The notes beneath the pieces were generated by a model. It was not told where the DNA came from. It worked only from the letters and a program-made list of their open reading frames with translations, and did not search any database. This document shows, in pieces, positions 1 through 8,985 of a DNA stretch of 52,451 bases (its first letter is position 1; every line of letters starts with the position of its first letter). Source of the stretch: Bacteroides sp. (GTDB lineage: Bacteria; Bacteroidota; Bacteroidia; Bacteroidales; Bacteroidaceae); NCBI GenBank assembly GCA_020861095.1, contig JAJBTC010000040.1, positions 1 to 52,451 of the forward strand, in the 5' to 3' direction. The translations under genes and the position numbers were made by a program.

Positions 1-50
1 AATAGTGTTTAAAATCGACATTATATATAGACACTTTCAGAAGAAATCCG

Positions 51-58
51 TATCTTTG
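51..58 (+). promoter_or_regulatory. Putative promoter -7 box for the symE-like gene
   Basis: TATCTTTG matches the Bacteroidetes -7 consensus TAnnTTTG. Transcription from here would start near position 65 and give a leader of about 200 nt before the likely start codon at 268. No clear -33 TTG was seen, so the call rests on the -7 box alone. Confidence 0.45.
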
Positions 59-122
59 TAGTACCCAATATTATCGAATTTTTAATAAATAATTGTTATG
101 GCATTTCTTCATTCTAAAAAAA

Positions 123-252
123 ACAAAGGCAGGCTTACGGGTGAAAGTCCCGGAACTTTGTTGGTGCCATAATTTATTATGGTTTGATAATGTTGGGCGA
201 GACCTGCCTTCTTTTATTAATCTTCTATTTTTTTATTATGCCCAACATTATC
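123..252 (+). promoter_or_regulatory. Structured leader RNA upstream of symE-like gene
   Basis: This leader contains several nested or competing stems that can be read directly: ACAAAG 123-128 with CTTTGT 156-161; CGGG/CCCG at 138-152; CATAAT/ATTATG at 168-181; AAGGCAGG 126-133 with CCTGCCTT 203-210, followed by a T-rich CTTTTATT; and a perfect 13-bp inverted repeat, 186-198 with 240-252. The last two stems interleave, so they either exclude each other or form a pseudoknot. That is the geometry expected of an attenuator or riboregulator, or of a small RNA ending near 215. I do not recognise a known riboswitch class. Confidence 0.45.
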
Positions 253-267
253 AAAAAAACTAACAAA

Positions 268-534
268 ATGAAAGATGAAACATCTTCCGAGAAGCCTGTT
301 CAGGCAAATGAGATCGTCAATAAAAATCCTGATTCAATTGTTCACCTGCGCAAATTGACAGTTTCCGCGTCATATATTCCGTATCAGGGACGGTTCATGT
401 GGGGAAAAGGCAACATTCATCCTTTTTTGCGTTTAAAGGGTCGATGGCTCGAAAAGGCCGGATTTACGGTCCACAGCCAGGTAGATGTAATTATGAAAGA
501 CAACCTGCTGATCATAAGACCCGCGGGAATGTAA
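268..534 (+). CDS. SymE-like type I toxin family protein
   Basis: A small basic protein of 88 residues from the ATG at 268. The second half carries the SymE-type core: LRLKGRWLEKAGF, then a short beta segment ending MKDNLLIIRPAG. In the E. coli family SymE is an AbrB-fold, SOS-linked nuclease-like or nucleoid-associated toxin controlled by an antisense RNA; whether this one is toxic is inference. An in-frame upstream ATG at 190 would add a very hydrophobic stretch (TCLLLLIFYFFIM), which is atypical for the family and lies within the folded leader, so 268 is preferred. The gene stands alone and ends 17 bp before a strong terminator. Confidence 0.7.
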   Translation: MKDETSSEKPVQANEIVNKNPDSIVHLRKLTVSASYIPYQGRFMWGKGNIHPFLRLKGRWLEKAGFTVHSQVDVIMKDNLLIIRPAGM

Positions 535-550
535 TGTGACAAGAAGTAAC

Positions 551-592
551 AAAGCCGCCCTATGTGCTGACAAACCAAAGGGCGGCTTTTTG
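551..592 (+). terminator. Rho-independent terminator after symE-like gene
   Basis: The arms AAAGCCGCCCT and AGGGCGGCTTT form a perfect GC-rich stem followed by TTTTTG, directly after the stop codon at 534. Confidence 0.88.
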
Positions 593-646
593 ATGGTAAG
601 CAGACGTTCATCACTCCTTGTATCTCTACTATTCGGGTACCCTGTA

Positions 647-666
647 GAGACGCATATTTGCGTCTC
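647..666. repeat. GAGACGCA palindrome, copy 1
   Basis: Perfect 8-bp arms GAGACGCA/TGCGTCTC around TATT. Other copies of the same family lie near 720, 16985, 28527, 47690 and 48003, all between genes. Confidence 0.75.
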
Positions 667-719
667 CGCGATATAGGTCTAACAAAAAGAGTATATGTCT
701 TTCCATTCGGTATGCAGAT

Positions 720-734
720 ACGCACGCCGTGCGT
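720..734. repeat. GAGACGCAC-family palindrome, copy 2
   Basis: ACGCACGCCGTGCGT is a perfect odd palindrome. The flanks (CATTCGGTATGC upstream, TCTTTACA downstream) match those of the copy at 28527-28547, so the mobile or duplicated unit is longer than the palindrome. Confidence 0.75.
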
Positions 735-932
735 CTTTACAGGGAATCCCTTTCTCTGTAGAGGAAATTATAGAAACTCATGTGGTAAATACGCTTACAG
801 ATAAATTGTATACCGTGTTTCCACAGCATAACGGAGCAGGCTACGTGGTTGCGTTTGATAGGTGTCAATTAAGACAAATATCCTCTGTAGGAAGAGTGAA
901 AAGGAAAGACACTTACTTGTAAATGAAGTAAA

Positions 933-1616
933 TCAAAACGTTCGTATGACGTATCCTCTGCCCTTCACCGTCTGTATCAATTTATGCTCCTGTCCCGCGT
1001 CAATCTTATTGCGCAGGTAAGAGATATACACATCTACGACATTGGTATTGGTATCGAAATTGATGCCCCACACAGATTCCAGGATCTGTGCCCGGGACAG
1101 GACTTTATCCGTGTTCTCCATCAACAGGCGAAGCAACTTGAACTCCTGCAGGGTCAGGGAGATCTCCTGCCCTCCCCGCTCGACCTGATGCCGGTCTATA
1201 TTCAGACAGAGATCGGCACAACGCAACTCTTCCGCAACCGGCTGTTCGTAGTGCATACGGGCTCTGCGGGTGAGTGCATGGATACGGGCAATCATCTCGG
1301 TAAAATGGAACGGTTTGGACAGGTAGTCGTCCGCACCATAGTCCAGCGCCTTCACTTTATCGTCCGGCTCTCCCAACGCGCTGATCACTAAGATAGGGGT
1401 ATAGACCTTCCGGAAACGGGCATATTGCAACAATTCCAGACCGTCTATATCCGGCAGCATGATGTCGAGCAGAATGATATCCCACTTACGATCATCGAGC
1501 AACCGACGGGCATCGGTACCGTTTTCGGCAAGCACCACGGTCATCTCTTCGCTCTCTAATCCTTTGACGATAAATTCGCTGATGCGGCTGTTATCTTCTA
1601 CCAGTAAGACAAACAT
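933..1616 (-). CDS. OmpR/CusR-type two-component response regulator
   Basis: A 227-residue DNA-binding response regulator. The receiver domain (about 1-115) has the acidic pair E7/D8, the phospho-acceptor D51 in LLDIMLPD and the conserved Lys in DDYLSKPF. The C-terminal winged helix (about 130-226) has SLTLQEFKLLRLL and ends with the usual TVKGRGYVI. Its position just downstream of the RND efflux genes suggests it controls metal-efflux expression, as CusR does. The usual partner histidine kinase is not adjacent on either side, and downstream there is only repeat DNA. Function is firm; the regulated target is inferred from context. Confidence 0.92.
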   Translation of the reverse strand: MFVLLVEDNSRISEFIVKGLESEEMTVVLAENGTDARRLLDDRKWDIILLDIMLPDIDGLELLQYARFRKVYTPILVISALGEPDDKVKALDYGADDYLSKPFHFTEMIARIHALTRRARMHYEQPVAEELRCADLCLNIDRHQVERGGQEISLTLQEFKLLRLLMENTDKVLSRAQILESVWGINFDTNTNVVDVYISYLRNKIDAGQEHKLIQTVKGRGYVIRTF

Positions 1617-1623
1617 GAGTGCT

Positions 1624-1662
1624 ATTTACGATTTGACAATTTACGATTTACGATTTGAAATA
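1624..1662. repeat. AT-rich ATTTACGATT repeat cluster
   Basis: Successive ATTTACGATTTGACAATTTACGATT-type units end in GATTTGAAAT, in the gap between the response regulator and the pump gene. The same unit recurs near 6001, 11233, 11403, 16885, 17233, 17358, 47606 and 48112. Confidence 0.65.
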
Positions 1663-1769
1663 TGTATTGTTCCCCATATCATAATGGGTTCTATCCGGAG
1701 ATCGATCTGCCAGATGCAAACAATCTCCGGTTTTGGTGTATAAAAGTACGGTTTTTTTGTACGGATCTC

Positions 1770-4700
1770 CTACTTCCGGAGCCTTTTATCTCTGCGATAG
1801 ACAAAATAAAAGACCTGTGGCAATACGGTAAAGGACAAGACCATACAGGTAAGAATACCCCCTACGATCATGATGGCCAGTGGTTTCTGCACCTCAGAGC
1901 CCATCCCGTCGGAAAGAGCGGCAGGCAACAATCCCATAGATCCCATCAGGGCGATCATCAGTACCGGACGTACCCGCTCCCGTACCGCTTCGTCGATGGC
2001 CAGCCGCAGATTCCGCACCTGCTGCATACGGCTTTTCATGAGCGCGATCAGCAGGATACTGTCTATCGAAACAATGCCAAACAGAATGATGAACCCGATG
2101 CCGGCGGATATGCCGAAGACAGTGCCGGTGAACCACAGCGACAGGAATCCTCCGACAAACGCGTAGGGCATGGCACTGGCGGCGATCAGGGTGTCTCTGA
2201 CGGTACCGAAATGCATGTAGAGCAGGAACAGGATCAGCAACAGAGCAGCAGGAACAATGACCATGAGCCGGGCAGTGGCACGCTGCTGGCTCTCAAACTC
2301 CCCGGCCCATACCATTTTATTTTCCGAAAGCAACTGTACCGTGTCTCCTACCCTGCGCTGCGCCTCGGCTATGGCAGAGCCAAGGTCACGGTCGCGGATA
2401 CTGAATCCGATACCGATGTATCTGCTGCTTCCCTCGCGATAGATAAACGCCGGTCCGGTGATGAAAGAGATATCGGCAATCTCTTTCAGCGGTACATACT
2501 TATCGTCCATGGTAGGGATCAGTATGTTGCCGATCTTGTCTTCATGGTCGCGGTATTCCTTCTGAAAACGCACCATGATATCGAACATACGCTCGTTCTC
2601 ATAAAATACATTCGCGGCCTTCCCTCCGATGGCCATCTCTACCACTGCCTGCGCATCTGCCATGGAGACGGCATAGCGGGCCATGCGCGACTCTTCCAGA
2701 CGGATCTGCAATTCCGGCAGTCCGATGCTGCGGAACACGTTCACATCTTCGATGCCCCGTACATCTGCCAGCACTGCCGCTGTCTGATCGGCCAGGTCTT
2801 CCAGCTGAGGAAGGTCGTGCCCGAATATCTTGATCACCAGCGCACTCTTGACCCCGGCCACATACTCCTCTACATTGTCCTGGATGGGCTGGCTGAACGC
2901 GAATACTACTCCCGGATAGATACTGAGCGAGTCCTGTATCTGAGCGATCAGTTCGTCTTTGGAGATCTTCCGGCGCCATTCCTTCTCCGGTTTCAGTTCC
3001 GTATGCAGTTCGATATTGAAAAACCCGGTCGCATCCGTTCCGTCGTTGGGCCGCCCGGTCTGCGTGAGCACAAAATCCACTTCATCAAACTGCCGGAGCT
3101 TCTCTTTCATCTCCCGGGTGACACGTACCGACTCGTCCAGATTGACACTGTTGGGCAAGGTAGCGCGTACATAGATGGCTCCTTCGTTCATGCTGGGGAT
3201 AAACTCCGTACCCCAGAAACAGAACCTCACCATGCAGATCAGCAACAGACCGGCAAATACCAGTAGTGTACCCTTGCGATAGCGGCTGCTGAACCGGTAG
3301 AGCCGATACAGACTGCGGGTAAAAAGACGACTGACCCGGTTCTCCTTCTCCCGGAGCGGACGGTTGAGCAATACTTTACACATCACCGGCACATAGGTAA
3401 GGGACAGGATCAGTGAACCCAGCAAGGCATACCCCAGGGTGAAGGCCAACGGGGAGAACATCTTTCCTTCTACCTTCTGAAAGGAGAAAATCGGGAACAG
3501 GGCAACTACTAAGATGAGCTGCGCGAAGAAAATATGTGAGGCAACCCTTCCGGCACTTTTTTGATGGTTCCTCCTTTGGAAGAGCGGGTATAGCCACTGC
3601 CCAGCCGGGCGGAACGGCTCACCAAGGCAACGAACACAGCTTCTACGATGACCAATGTCCCTTCCAGCAACAGACCGAAATCCAGCGCTCCCATAGAAAT
3701 GAGATTGGCCGGCAATCCCTGGATACGCAGCATGATGATGGCAAAAAGAAATGAAAGGGGAATGACACTGGCCACGATGAGTGTGGTGCGCCAGTTGTAC
3801 AGGAAGATAAAAACGATGAGAGAGACCAGCAACACCCCCTCTACCATGTTGTGCACTACGGTATGGACGGTGGCATCTACCAGTTTGGTACGATCCATAA
3901 AAGGTTCGATGCGTACTTCCGGCGGCAGGATACGCTCGTTGAGCTCGTCGATCTTCTCCTTCAGACGGGCGATCACTTCACCAGGGTTCTGTCCGCGCAG
4001 CATGATCACGATCCCCTGCACCACATCGTCGGCATCGTCTAATCCGACCTGTCCCAACCGGGGCTTTGACGAGACACTGACCGTGGCTACCTGCCTGATG
4101 CGCACGGGAGTGCTTCCTTTGACCTCGATCAGGATATTTTCTATATCTTCTATACTCTCCAGCAGGCCGATGCCACGCACTACATAGGCCTGACTCCCTT
4201 TTTGGATCACATCGCCTCCGACATTGATGTTGCTGGCAGCAACGGCCTCATAAACCCGCAACGGAGAGAGATCGTAATTCTGCAATTCGGCGGGGTTTAC
4301 CTTGATCTCATAGATCTTCTCCTCTCCTCCGAAACTGGCCACGGTGGCTACTCCGGGCACCACGAGCAGTTCACGCTCTACCACCCATTCGTGGATAGCA
4401 GCTACTTCGTTGATGGGCAGATCGCTCCGCAACACGTACCGGAAGATCTCTCCGGTGGCACCGGAAGGGGGTTCGATGGATAGTTCCACCCCATCGGGCA
4501 GGTCGATGTCCTGCATGCGGTTGGAAGCGTATTGTTGCGCATAGAAATCGTCTACGCCGTCTTCGAACAGAACGTTCACCACAGACAACCCGAACAGAGA
4601 GGTAGAACGTACATCTGTCTTGCGGGGAATGGTATTGAGCTGCTGCATGATGGGAAGCGTTACGAATTTCTCTACCTCTTCGGCACTCCGTCCCGGCCAC

Positions 4701-4864
4701 TGGGCAATGATCATCACCCGGGTATTGGTCACGTCCGGATAGGCCTCGATAGGGGTATGCCTGTAACAGAATATTCCGGAAATCAATAAAATAACCGTGA
4801 GGAACAGGACCAGCACATGATTGCGAAGCGCGAAGGCTATGATATGATCTACAAACTTATGCAT
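1770..4864 (-). pseudogene. CzcA/CusA heavy-metal RND efflux pump, frameshifted
   Basis: Inner-membrane proton-driven pump of the heavy-metal RND family, expected to export cations such as Cu, Ag, Zn, Co or Cd through the adaptor and the outer-membrane channel encoded upstream. Two reading frames (4864-3509, 451 aa; and the frame covering 1770 to about 3556) together cover the family length of about 1031 residues. The first has the N-terminal TM and periplasmic PN/PC regions. Its TM4 motif is DFGLLLEGTLVIVEA, with acidic residues D395, E401 and E408 (E401 replacing the usual second Asp). The second has the remaining porter domain and TM7-12. The frames join at an A6 run on the coding strand (plus-strand T6, 3557-3562). 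One extra A restores KKSAGRVASHIFFAQLI and runs into VEGKMF. This is either a real inactivation, a phase-variable tract or a sequencing slip; everything else looks intact. Confidence 0.85.
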
Positions 4865-4867
4865 CTC

Positions 4868-5989
4868 TCAATATCCTCCTTTCCGATCCGCATAGATCAA
4901 CAGTTGATTTTGTATCACTACATTCTCACCCTCTGCCAGTCCGGAAGAGAGGAAGGTACGGTCGCCCTGGTGGCTATCGGGTATCACCTGACGCACTTCA
5001 TACTGTCCGGCCGCGTCTTTCACAACCACATAATACCGGTCGTTGTCAAAGATCAACGCGTCGGAAGGGACCGCTACAGCCTGTTCCCGTCCCTGGTCTT
5101 TGAGCTTGACTGTTACCGACATTTCCGGTTTCAGGCGCAGGTCGGGATTGGGCATCACGATCCGTGCCTTCAGTACACGTTCTTCCGGATCGAATACCTG
5201 AGAAAGGGTACTTATGGTACCGGTAAAGACCTCTCCGGGATAAGCAAGCATAGTCATCTCTACCTCCATTCCCTCCTTTACAAAACGCAGGTCACCCGCG
5301 TAGACATTCACTGTGACCCAGACCTGAGACAGATCGGCTATGGTATACAAAGGTTCTCCTTCCGGGGAGATCGTGCTGCCGGAAGAGATGTTTTTCTCTA
5401 CCACAAATCCGGACATCGGAGCCTGTAGCGAGAAAGCACCGCCTGGTCTGTCTGTGCCCAGAACCGTCATATCATGTTCCGTCTTCCGGAGTTCGGCCTC
5501 TGCCTGACTCACTGCTGCCTGTGCCTCCATCCATTCTCTTTCGGAAAGCATGCCATCGTCAAACAGCGTACGGGCAGCACGGAGTTCACGCTCAGCCAGT
5601 TGTACAGCAGACCGGGCGGCAACGATCTCCGAACGCAGACTGCTGTACTCCACACTGCGTACATCTGCCAGCAGTTGACCTTTCACGACCCGATCTCCCA
5701 GAGAGAAATAGGTAGCATCTACCACCCCGCTCATCAAAGGGGTATAACGTATCACGCGATCCGGATCGTATTCGACCTTACCGGTTAGGAACAGTTCCTG
5801 TCTGGGATAGACCTGCACGGTTTCAGTGGTTTGTATGTGCCGGCGAAAGGTATCTGCATACGCATTCTCTTCTTTCCGGTTCTCTTCCCGACTGCCCGTA
5901 CAGGCCGTATGGGTCAGGGTCAGGACAACTAAGCATACTATGGAAATGAAACGGGCAGCAGGCCCTACTGGTAATTTTTTGTGTTGCAT
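4868..5989 (-). CDS. RND efflux periplasmic adaptor (CusB/CzcB type) lipoprotein
   Basis: Membrane-fusion protein of 373 residues linking the CzcA-like pump to the outer-membrane channel. It begins with a signal peptide and a probable lipidated Cys (THTAC, about residue 30). The fold is recognisable: a barrel-sandwich segment (DRVVKGQLLADVRSVEYSS), an alpha-hairpin (about 120-170, coiled-coil character), a return segment APMSGFVVEKNISSGSTI, then beta-barrel and membrane-proximal domains. Only 3 bp separate its stop from the pump start, so the two are translationally linked. No His/Met-rich metal-binding N-terminus is apparent, so the exact metal cannot be named. Confidence 0.9.
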   Translation of the reverse strand: MQHKKLPVGPAARFISIVCLVVLTLTHTACTGSREENRKEENAYADTFRRHIQTTETVQVYPRQELFLTGKVEYDPDRVIRYTPLMSGVVDATYFSLGDRVVKGQLLADVRSVEYSSLRSEIVAARSAVQLAERELRAARTLFDDGMLSEREWMEAQAAVSQAEAELRKTEHDMTVLGTDRPGGAFSLQAPMSGFVVEKNISSGSTISPEGEPLYTIADLSQVWVTVNVYAGDLRFVKEGMEVEMTMLAYPGEVFTGTISTLSQVFDPEERVLKARIVMPNPDLRLKPEMSVTVKLKDQGREQAVAVPSDALIFDNDRYYVVVKDAAGQYEVRQVIPDSHQGDRTFLSSGLAEGENVVIQNQLLIYADRKGGY

Positions 5990-6076
5990 AGTTCTTTATT
6001 TTCAATCGTACATCGTAATTAGCTTTTCTGACCGCTGGTTGACTTCGTCTACCGTTGGTTCAGTAAATTGTACCTA
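5990..6076. repeat. Short gap with ATTTACGATT-type repeat
   Basis: The 87-bp gap between the channel and adaptor genes contains TTTTCAATCGTACATCGTAATTAG, the same word pattern as the AT-rich repeats elsewhere in the window. The operon is therefore interrupted by repeat DNA but no terminator is visible. Confidence 0.45.
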
Positions 6077-7357
6077 TCAAAGGTCTTTGCCTATGGTGTA
6101 TTGGAGCGTCTCCCACTGTATACTCAGGTTCTTACGGGCGGTAAGCAGGGTCTGCCGGTTGGTACGGTATGCCTCCATAAAATCGATGAACTCCATCATA
6201 GAGATATGTCGTTCGGTGAGGTTGCGGGAGTAGACCTCATACATAGCGTCCAGTTCTTCCCGGAGCCCTTCCTGTGAAAGAGTCTGGTAAAATTCGTAAG
6301 CTATCCCGTAGTTGTTGTAGGCCGCTACCACATCGTGCGCGATCTCATTTTCCTGTTGCTGTACCAGATAATGGTTCTGATCGATGCTCAGCCGCGCGGC
6401 CCGTATTGCTCCCTGATTGCGGTTGAACAGGGGCAGATCGACACTGACACCCAGACCGATGAAGTTTTTCCAGACCCCTCCCCACCGGTCGTAACTGGCT
6501 CCTACGGTAAGGTCGGGCATACGGAGTGCCTTTTCATAAGAAAGTGTACGCCGATGATAATCGGTTTGTAGTCTGGCTGTCCGCAGATCGGGACGATGCA
6601 ATATAGCCTTCTCCACCAGTTCATGCACCGACAGTTGCCGGGGCCCCACCATCTGCTGCTCTCCTTCGGACAGGATGCGAATATGCGTAAACGCATCACA
6701 GCACAGCAGAGCTCTCAATGTCCGTTGCTGCTCATTGTACTCGGTACGGGTTTCGTACAACTCATTCTCCAGTTCAAGAGCAGCTGCCTGCAGGCGGATG
6801 AGTTCGCTTCTGGAAAGATTGCCTGAGGCTACCTGCTTCCGGTGCGACTCCAGCAACCGGGAAAGAGAAGCCGACTGCGCCAGAAGTACCTCCAGATAAT
6901 CCTGAAGGTAAGAGAGGGAGATCACCTGTTCGCGCAGTTCGGTTTTCAGGTTACGGAGCAACTCCTCAAATTCTTCTGCTACCATCTGCCCGGAGACCTG
7001 CTCCCGACGCACCAGTTTGCGCCGTTTGCCTGCGGTCCGAATTAGTTGGCTCAACTCTACACTGAATTCGGTATTACGTGCGAAAGAACCGAACAATGGA
7101 GGAATGGTTTCTCCGTCACGTTGCGAACGGCTGCTCCACAGGTTCAGATCACTGAGGGTCAATGTCGGATTTTCCCACAGACGGGCCTGCATCATTTCTG
7201 CCTCAGCTATATCTATCTGAAAACGCCCGGCGATCAATTGAAGATTGTTCCGGATAAAAAGTGCCTCCACCTCTGCCAGACTAAGAGGAAGGGTATCCTG
7301 ACTGCGGGAAGGCAGCGCAAATAAAAGTATTCCCAACAGGAATAAATATCTTTTCAT
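6077..7357 (-). CDS. TolC-family outer membrane efflux protein (CusC/CzcC type)
   Basis: Outer-membrane channel of the tripartite efflux system, 426 residues from the ATG at 7357. That start gives a clean signal peptide (MKRYLFLLGILLFALPSRSQ); an upstream in-frame ATG at 7381 would put extra polar residues in front. Two OEP-type halves rich in long alpha-helices are visible, including SLAEVEALFIRNN near the N-terminus and GLGVSVDLPLFNRNQGAIRAARL in the second half, a hallmark of the family. It is the first gene of the operon, and a Bacteroidetes promoter lies just upstream. Confidence 0.9.
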   Translation of the reverse strand: MKRYLFLLGILLFALPSRSQDTLPLSLAEVEALFIRNNLQLIAGRFQIDIAEAEMMQARLWENPTLTLSDLNLWSSRSQRDGETIPPLFGSFARNTEFSVELSQLIRTAGKRRKLVRREQVSGQMVAEEFEELLRNLKTELREQVISLSYLQDYLEVLLAQSASLSRLLESHRKQVASGNLSRSELIRLQAAALELENELYETRTEYNEQQRTLRALLCCDAFTHIRILSEGEQQMVGPRQLSVHELVEKAILHRPDLRTARLQTDYHRRTLSYEKALRMPDLTVGASYDRWGGVWKNFIGLGVSVDLPLFNRNQGAIRAARLSIDQNHYLVQQQENEIAHDVVAAYNNYGIAYEFYQTLSQEGLREELDAMYEVYSRNLTERHISMMEFIDFMEAYRTNRQTLLTARKNLSIQWETLQYTIGKDL

Positions 7358-7380
7358 ATCGTGCGTGTTTGAAAACGCCA

Positions 7381-7411
7381 CAAAGATATCTGCCTGCGTG
7401 TCTACTTACAA
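7381..7411 (-). promoter_or_regulatory. Promoter of the metal-efflux operon
   Basis: On the minus strand TATCTTTG (7388-7381) matches TAnnTTTG, and a TTG (7411-7409) lies 20 bp upstream, the usual spacing for Bacteroidetes sigma-ABfr promoters. The start codon of the TolC-like gene is about 24 bp downstream of the -7 box. Confidence 0.65.
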
Positions 7412-7509
7412 TCAAAAGGGGTTAGATGTAAATTAGAGCAACATTAAAAGTAGATTAGAAAAGAGAACGGAACGGAACCGGAAAGCCATTTGCCGGAAAA
7501 AAGAGAGTA

Positions 7510-8064
7510 TCAGATAAAGAAAAGTAAAAAAGAATAGTCTTTGAGCCGCTCCCGTAATACCCTGGTAGCCTTGGTGATGTGAAATTCTGCCGTCTTCAGG
7601 GAAATACTCAGCAAACCAGCGATCTCCTTGTGGCTCTTTTGCTGGTAACGGCTCAGGAGAAAGACCTGCCGGGTCTTTTCGGGCAACAGGTTCAGTGTCT
7701 GCCGGACAGTGGCCTGCATCTCCTCCGTGAATATATGGTGTGGTTCGAGAGATTCCAGAGAAGCAATCTGCATCTGCACACGCCACTGCTCACGACGGGC
7801 CATCTTGTCCAGTATATCTTCATGAAGCTTACGGTCGCACAGCCAGGTGAGACAACGGTTCTTGACTACGGTCAGCACATAGGCCGGAATGTTGGTATCA
7901 GCAGCCAGCCTCCCGCGGTTTTCCCAATAGGTCATAAAAGCATCTACCACAATATCTTCAGCCGCCTGACGATGCCCGACATACGACATAGCAAAACCGA
8001 TGAACTTTTCTTTGTATCGCAGAAAGACCTCATCAAAACTCAGCTGGTTGAAATCAACTGACAT
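7510..8064 (-). CDS. ECF-type RNA polymerase sigma-70 factor
   Basis: Extracytoplasmic-function sigma factor, 184 residues from the ATG at 8064, which has an AAGAGA ribosome-binding-like motif a few bases upstream; an in-frame ATG at 8088 would add 8 residues. Region 2 (about 12-80) includes DEVFLRYKEKFIGFAMSYVG, AEDIVVDAFMTYWENR and IPAYVLTVVKNRCLTWL. Region 4 (about 120-170) includes LNLLPEKTRQVFLLSRYQQKSHKEIAGLL followed by SLKTAEFHITKA, a typical helix-turn-helix. Many Bacteroidetes ECF factors sit beside a FecR anti-sigma and a SusC/SusD pair. Here there is neither, so the signal and the target genes cannot be inferred. Confidence 0.9.
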   Translation of the reverse strand: MSVDFNQLSFDEVFLRYKEKFIGFAMSYVGHRQAAEDIVVDAFMTYWENRGRLAADTNIPAYVLTVVKNRCLTWLCDRKLHEDILDKMARREQWRVQMQIASLESLEPHHIFTEEMQATVRQTLNLLPEKTRQVFLLSRYQQKSHKEIAGLLSISLKTAEFHITKATRVLRERLKDYSFLLFFI

Positions 8065-8116
8065 ATCTCTTTTTATCTCGAATAGCAACTCCTTTGTTCA
8101 GAACGGGGTTGCCTGA

Positions 8117-8124
8117 CAAATATA
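8117..8124 (-). promoter_or_regulatory. Putative -7 box of the sigma factor gene
   Basis: TATATTTG on the minus strand fits TAnnTTTG and lies 29 bp before the upstream candidate start (8088) and 53 bp before the preferred one (8064). No good -33 element was seen. Confidence 0.45.
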
Positions 8125-8415
8125 ATATAAACATCGGCATTTTGTTTTCCCCCAACCCGTAAAAACAGAGAGAAAGAGAAAAGAAGAAGATAGAGGATAC
8201 CGGAAAGGGCAACTGCCTCTATTGCGGAAGAAGATACTATGTAGTACAACGCGTCCGGATAAACTTCTACCAGATTTCTTTTCTGAGAAAAGAAACTCTG
8301 CCAGGTCCTGCCATAAGTCTTACATAAAAATAAATAGATCAGGATATAAGTCACATCACCCGTTTACCGGAACAAACAGATGTTCCGGTTTTCGCAGACC
8401 GGTACAAGGGGATAT

Positions 8416-8985
8416 CTATTCGATGATCTCGACATCCTGTATATCACCACCTCCGGCAGGTGTCTGCGGACGACGACGCAGAAAACGGAACCAGGCAATC
8501 AGTTCGCCCAACGCGTATACCATAGATGCTATTCCTATCATGATCAGTGTCGTATGACGCGCGGCCGTGGGATTGAAAAGAATGACACCACCGACAATCA
8601 CTATTAAAACCGGAAGTATATAAAAAACTCCGGGAACCTCTATCCAGCGACGCGCTACAGCCAGATGAAAAAGCTGTTGTATGCCTCCGGCCATCAGTAG
8701 CACCCCCAGTACAAACATCAGAATGTTGGCGAAAAAACCAGGCATGATCAACAGCCATAATCCGAACAACAGACTCCCGATACTCTGGACCGGAAATCCA
8801 CGAACAACCGTATGACGACTCTTCACCGCGAAGTAATTGATCAACCCGATCAGCCCGGGTATCATAAACAAAATACCAATGGTGATCACAATATAATCCG
8901 AAGCCGCATCGGGCCACAGTACAAGTACCAGCCCAATGACCAACGCACAGACAGTACGTACGAAAGAGTAGTTCAATGTTTTCAT
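8416..8985 (-). CDS. HdeD/DUF308 family membrane protein
   Basis: A 189-residue integral membrane protein with six predicted TM segments in three similar pairs, as in HdeD (for example FVRTVCALVIGLVLVLWP, IVITIGILFMIPGLIGLI, ILMFVLGVLLMAGGI and FYILPVLIVIVGGVILF). The family is linked to acid resistance in enterobacteria; its role in Bacteroidetes is unknown. The C-terminus is basic then acidic (FLRRRPQ ... DVEIIE). It is a single gene with no obvious operon partner. Confidence 0.85.
   Translation of the reverse strand: MKTLNYSFVRTVCALVIGLVLVLWPDAASDYIVITIGILFMIPGLIGLINYFAVKSRHTVVRGFPVQSIGSLLFGLWLLIMPGFFANILMFVLGVLLMAGGIQQLFHLAVARRWIEVPGVFYILPVLIVIVGGVILFNPTAARHTTLIMIGIASMVYALGELIAWFRFLRRRPQTPAGGGDIQDVEIIE

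Larger units (their letters stand above)
593..932. other. Intergenic stretch with two palindromic repeats
   Basis: No convincing gene was found. The stretch contains GAGACGCA-TATT-TGCGTCTC (647-666) and the 15-bp palindrome ACGCACGCCGTGCGT (720-734). The second is preceded by CCATTCGGTATGC, which also flanks the copy at 28527. A sensor kinase for the response regulator at 933-1616 would be expected here and is absent. Confidence 0.6.

Noticed and set aside
138..152. GGGTGAAAGTCCC as part of a cobalamin riboswitch or group II intron
   Set aside because: Only the short word is similar; the long conserved cores of both RNA classes, and any intron protein, are missing.
695..922. 75-codon plus-strand frame over repeat DNA
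   Set aside because: Its first third is the translated palindrome flank (YARRASLQG), there is no family likeness and no promoter; repeat DNA often stays open by chance.
8073..8354. 93-codon minus-strand frame upstream of the sigma factor
   Set aside because: It contains hydrophobic stretches but overlaps the sigma-factor promoter and start region, has no ribosome site and no recognisable family.
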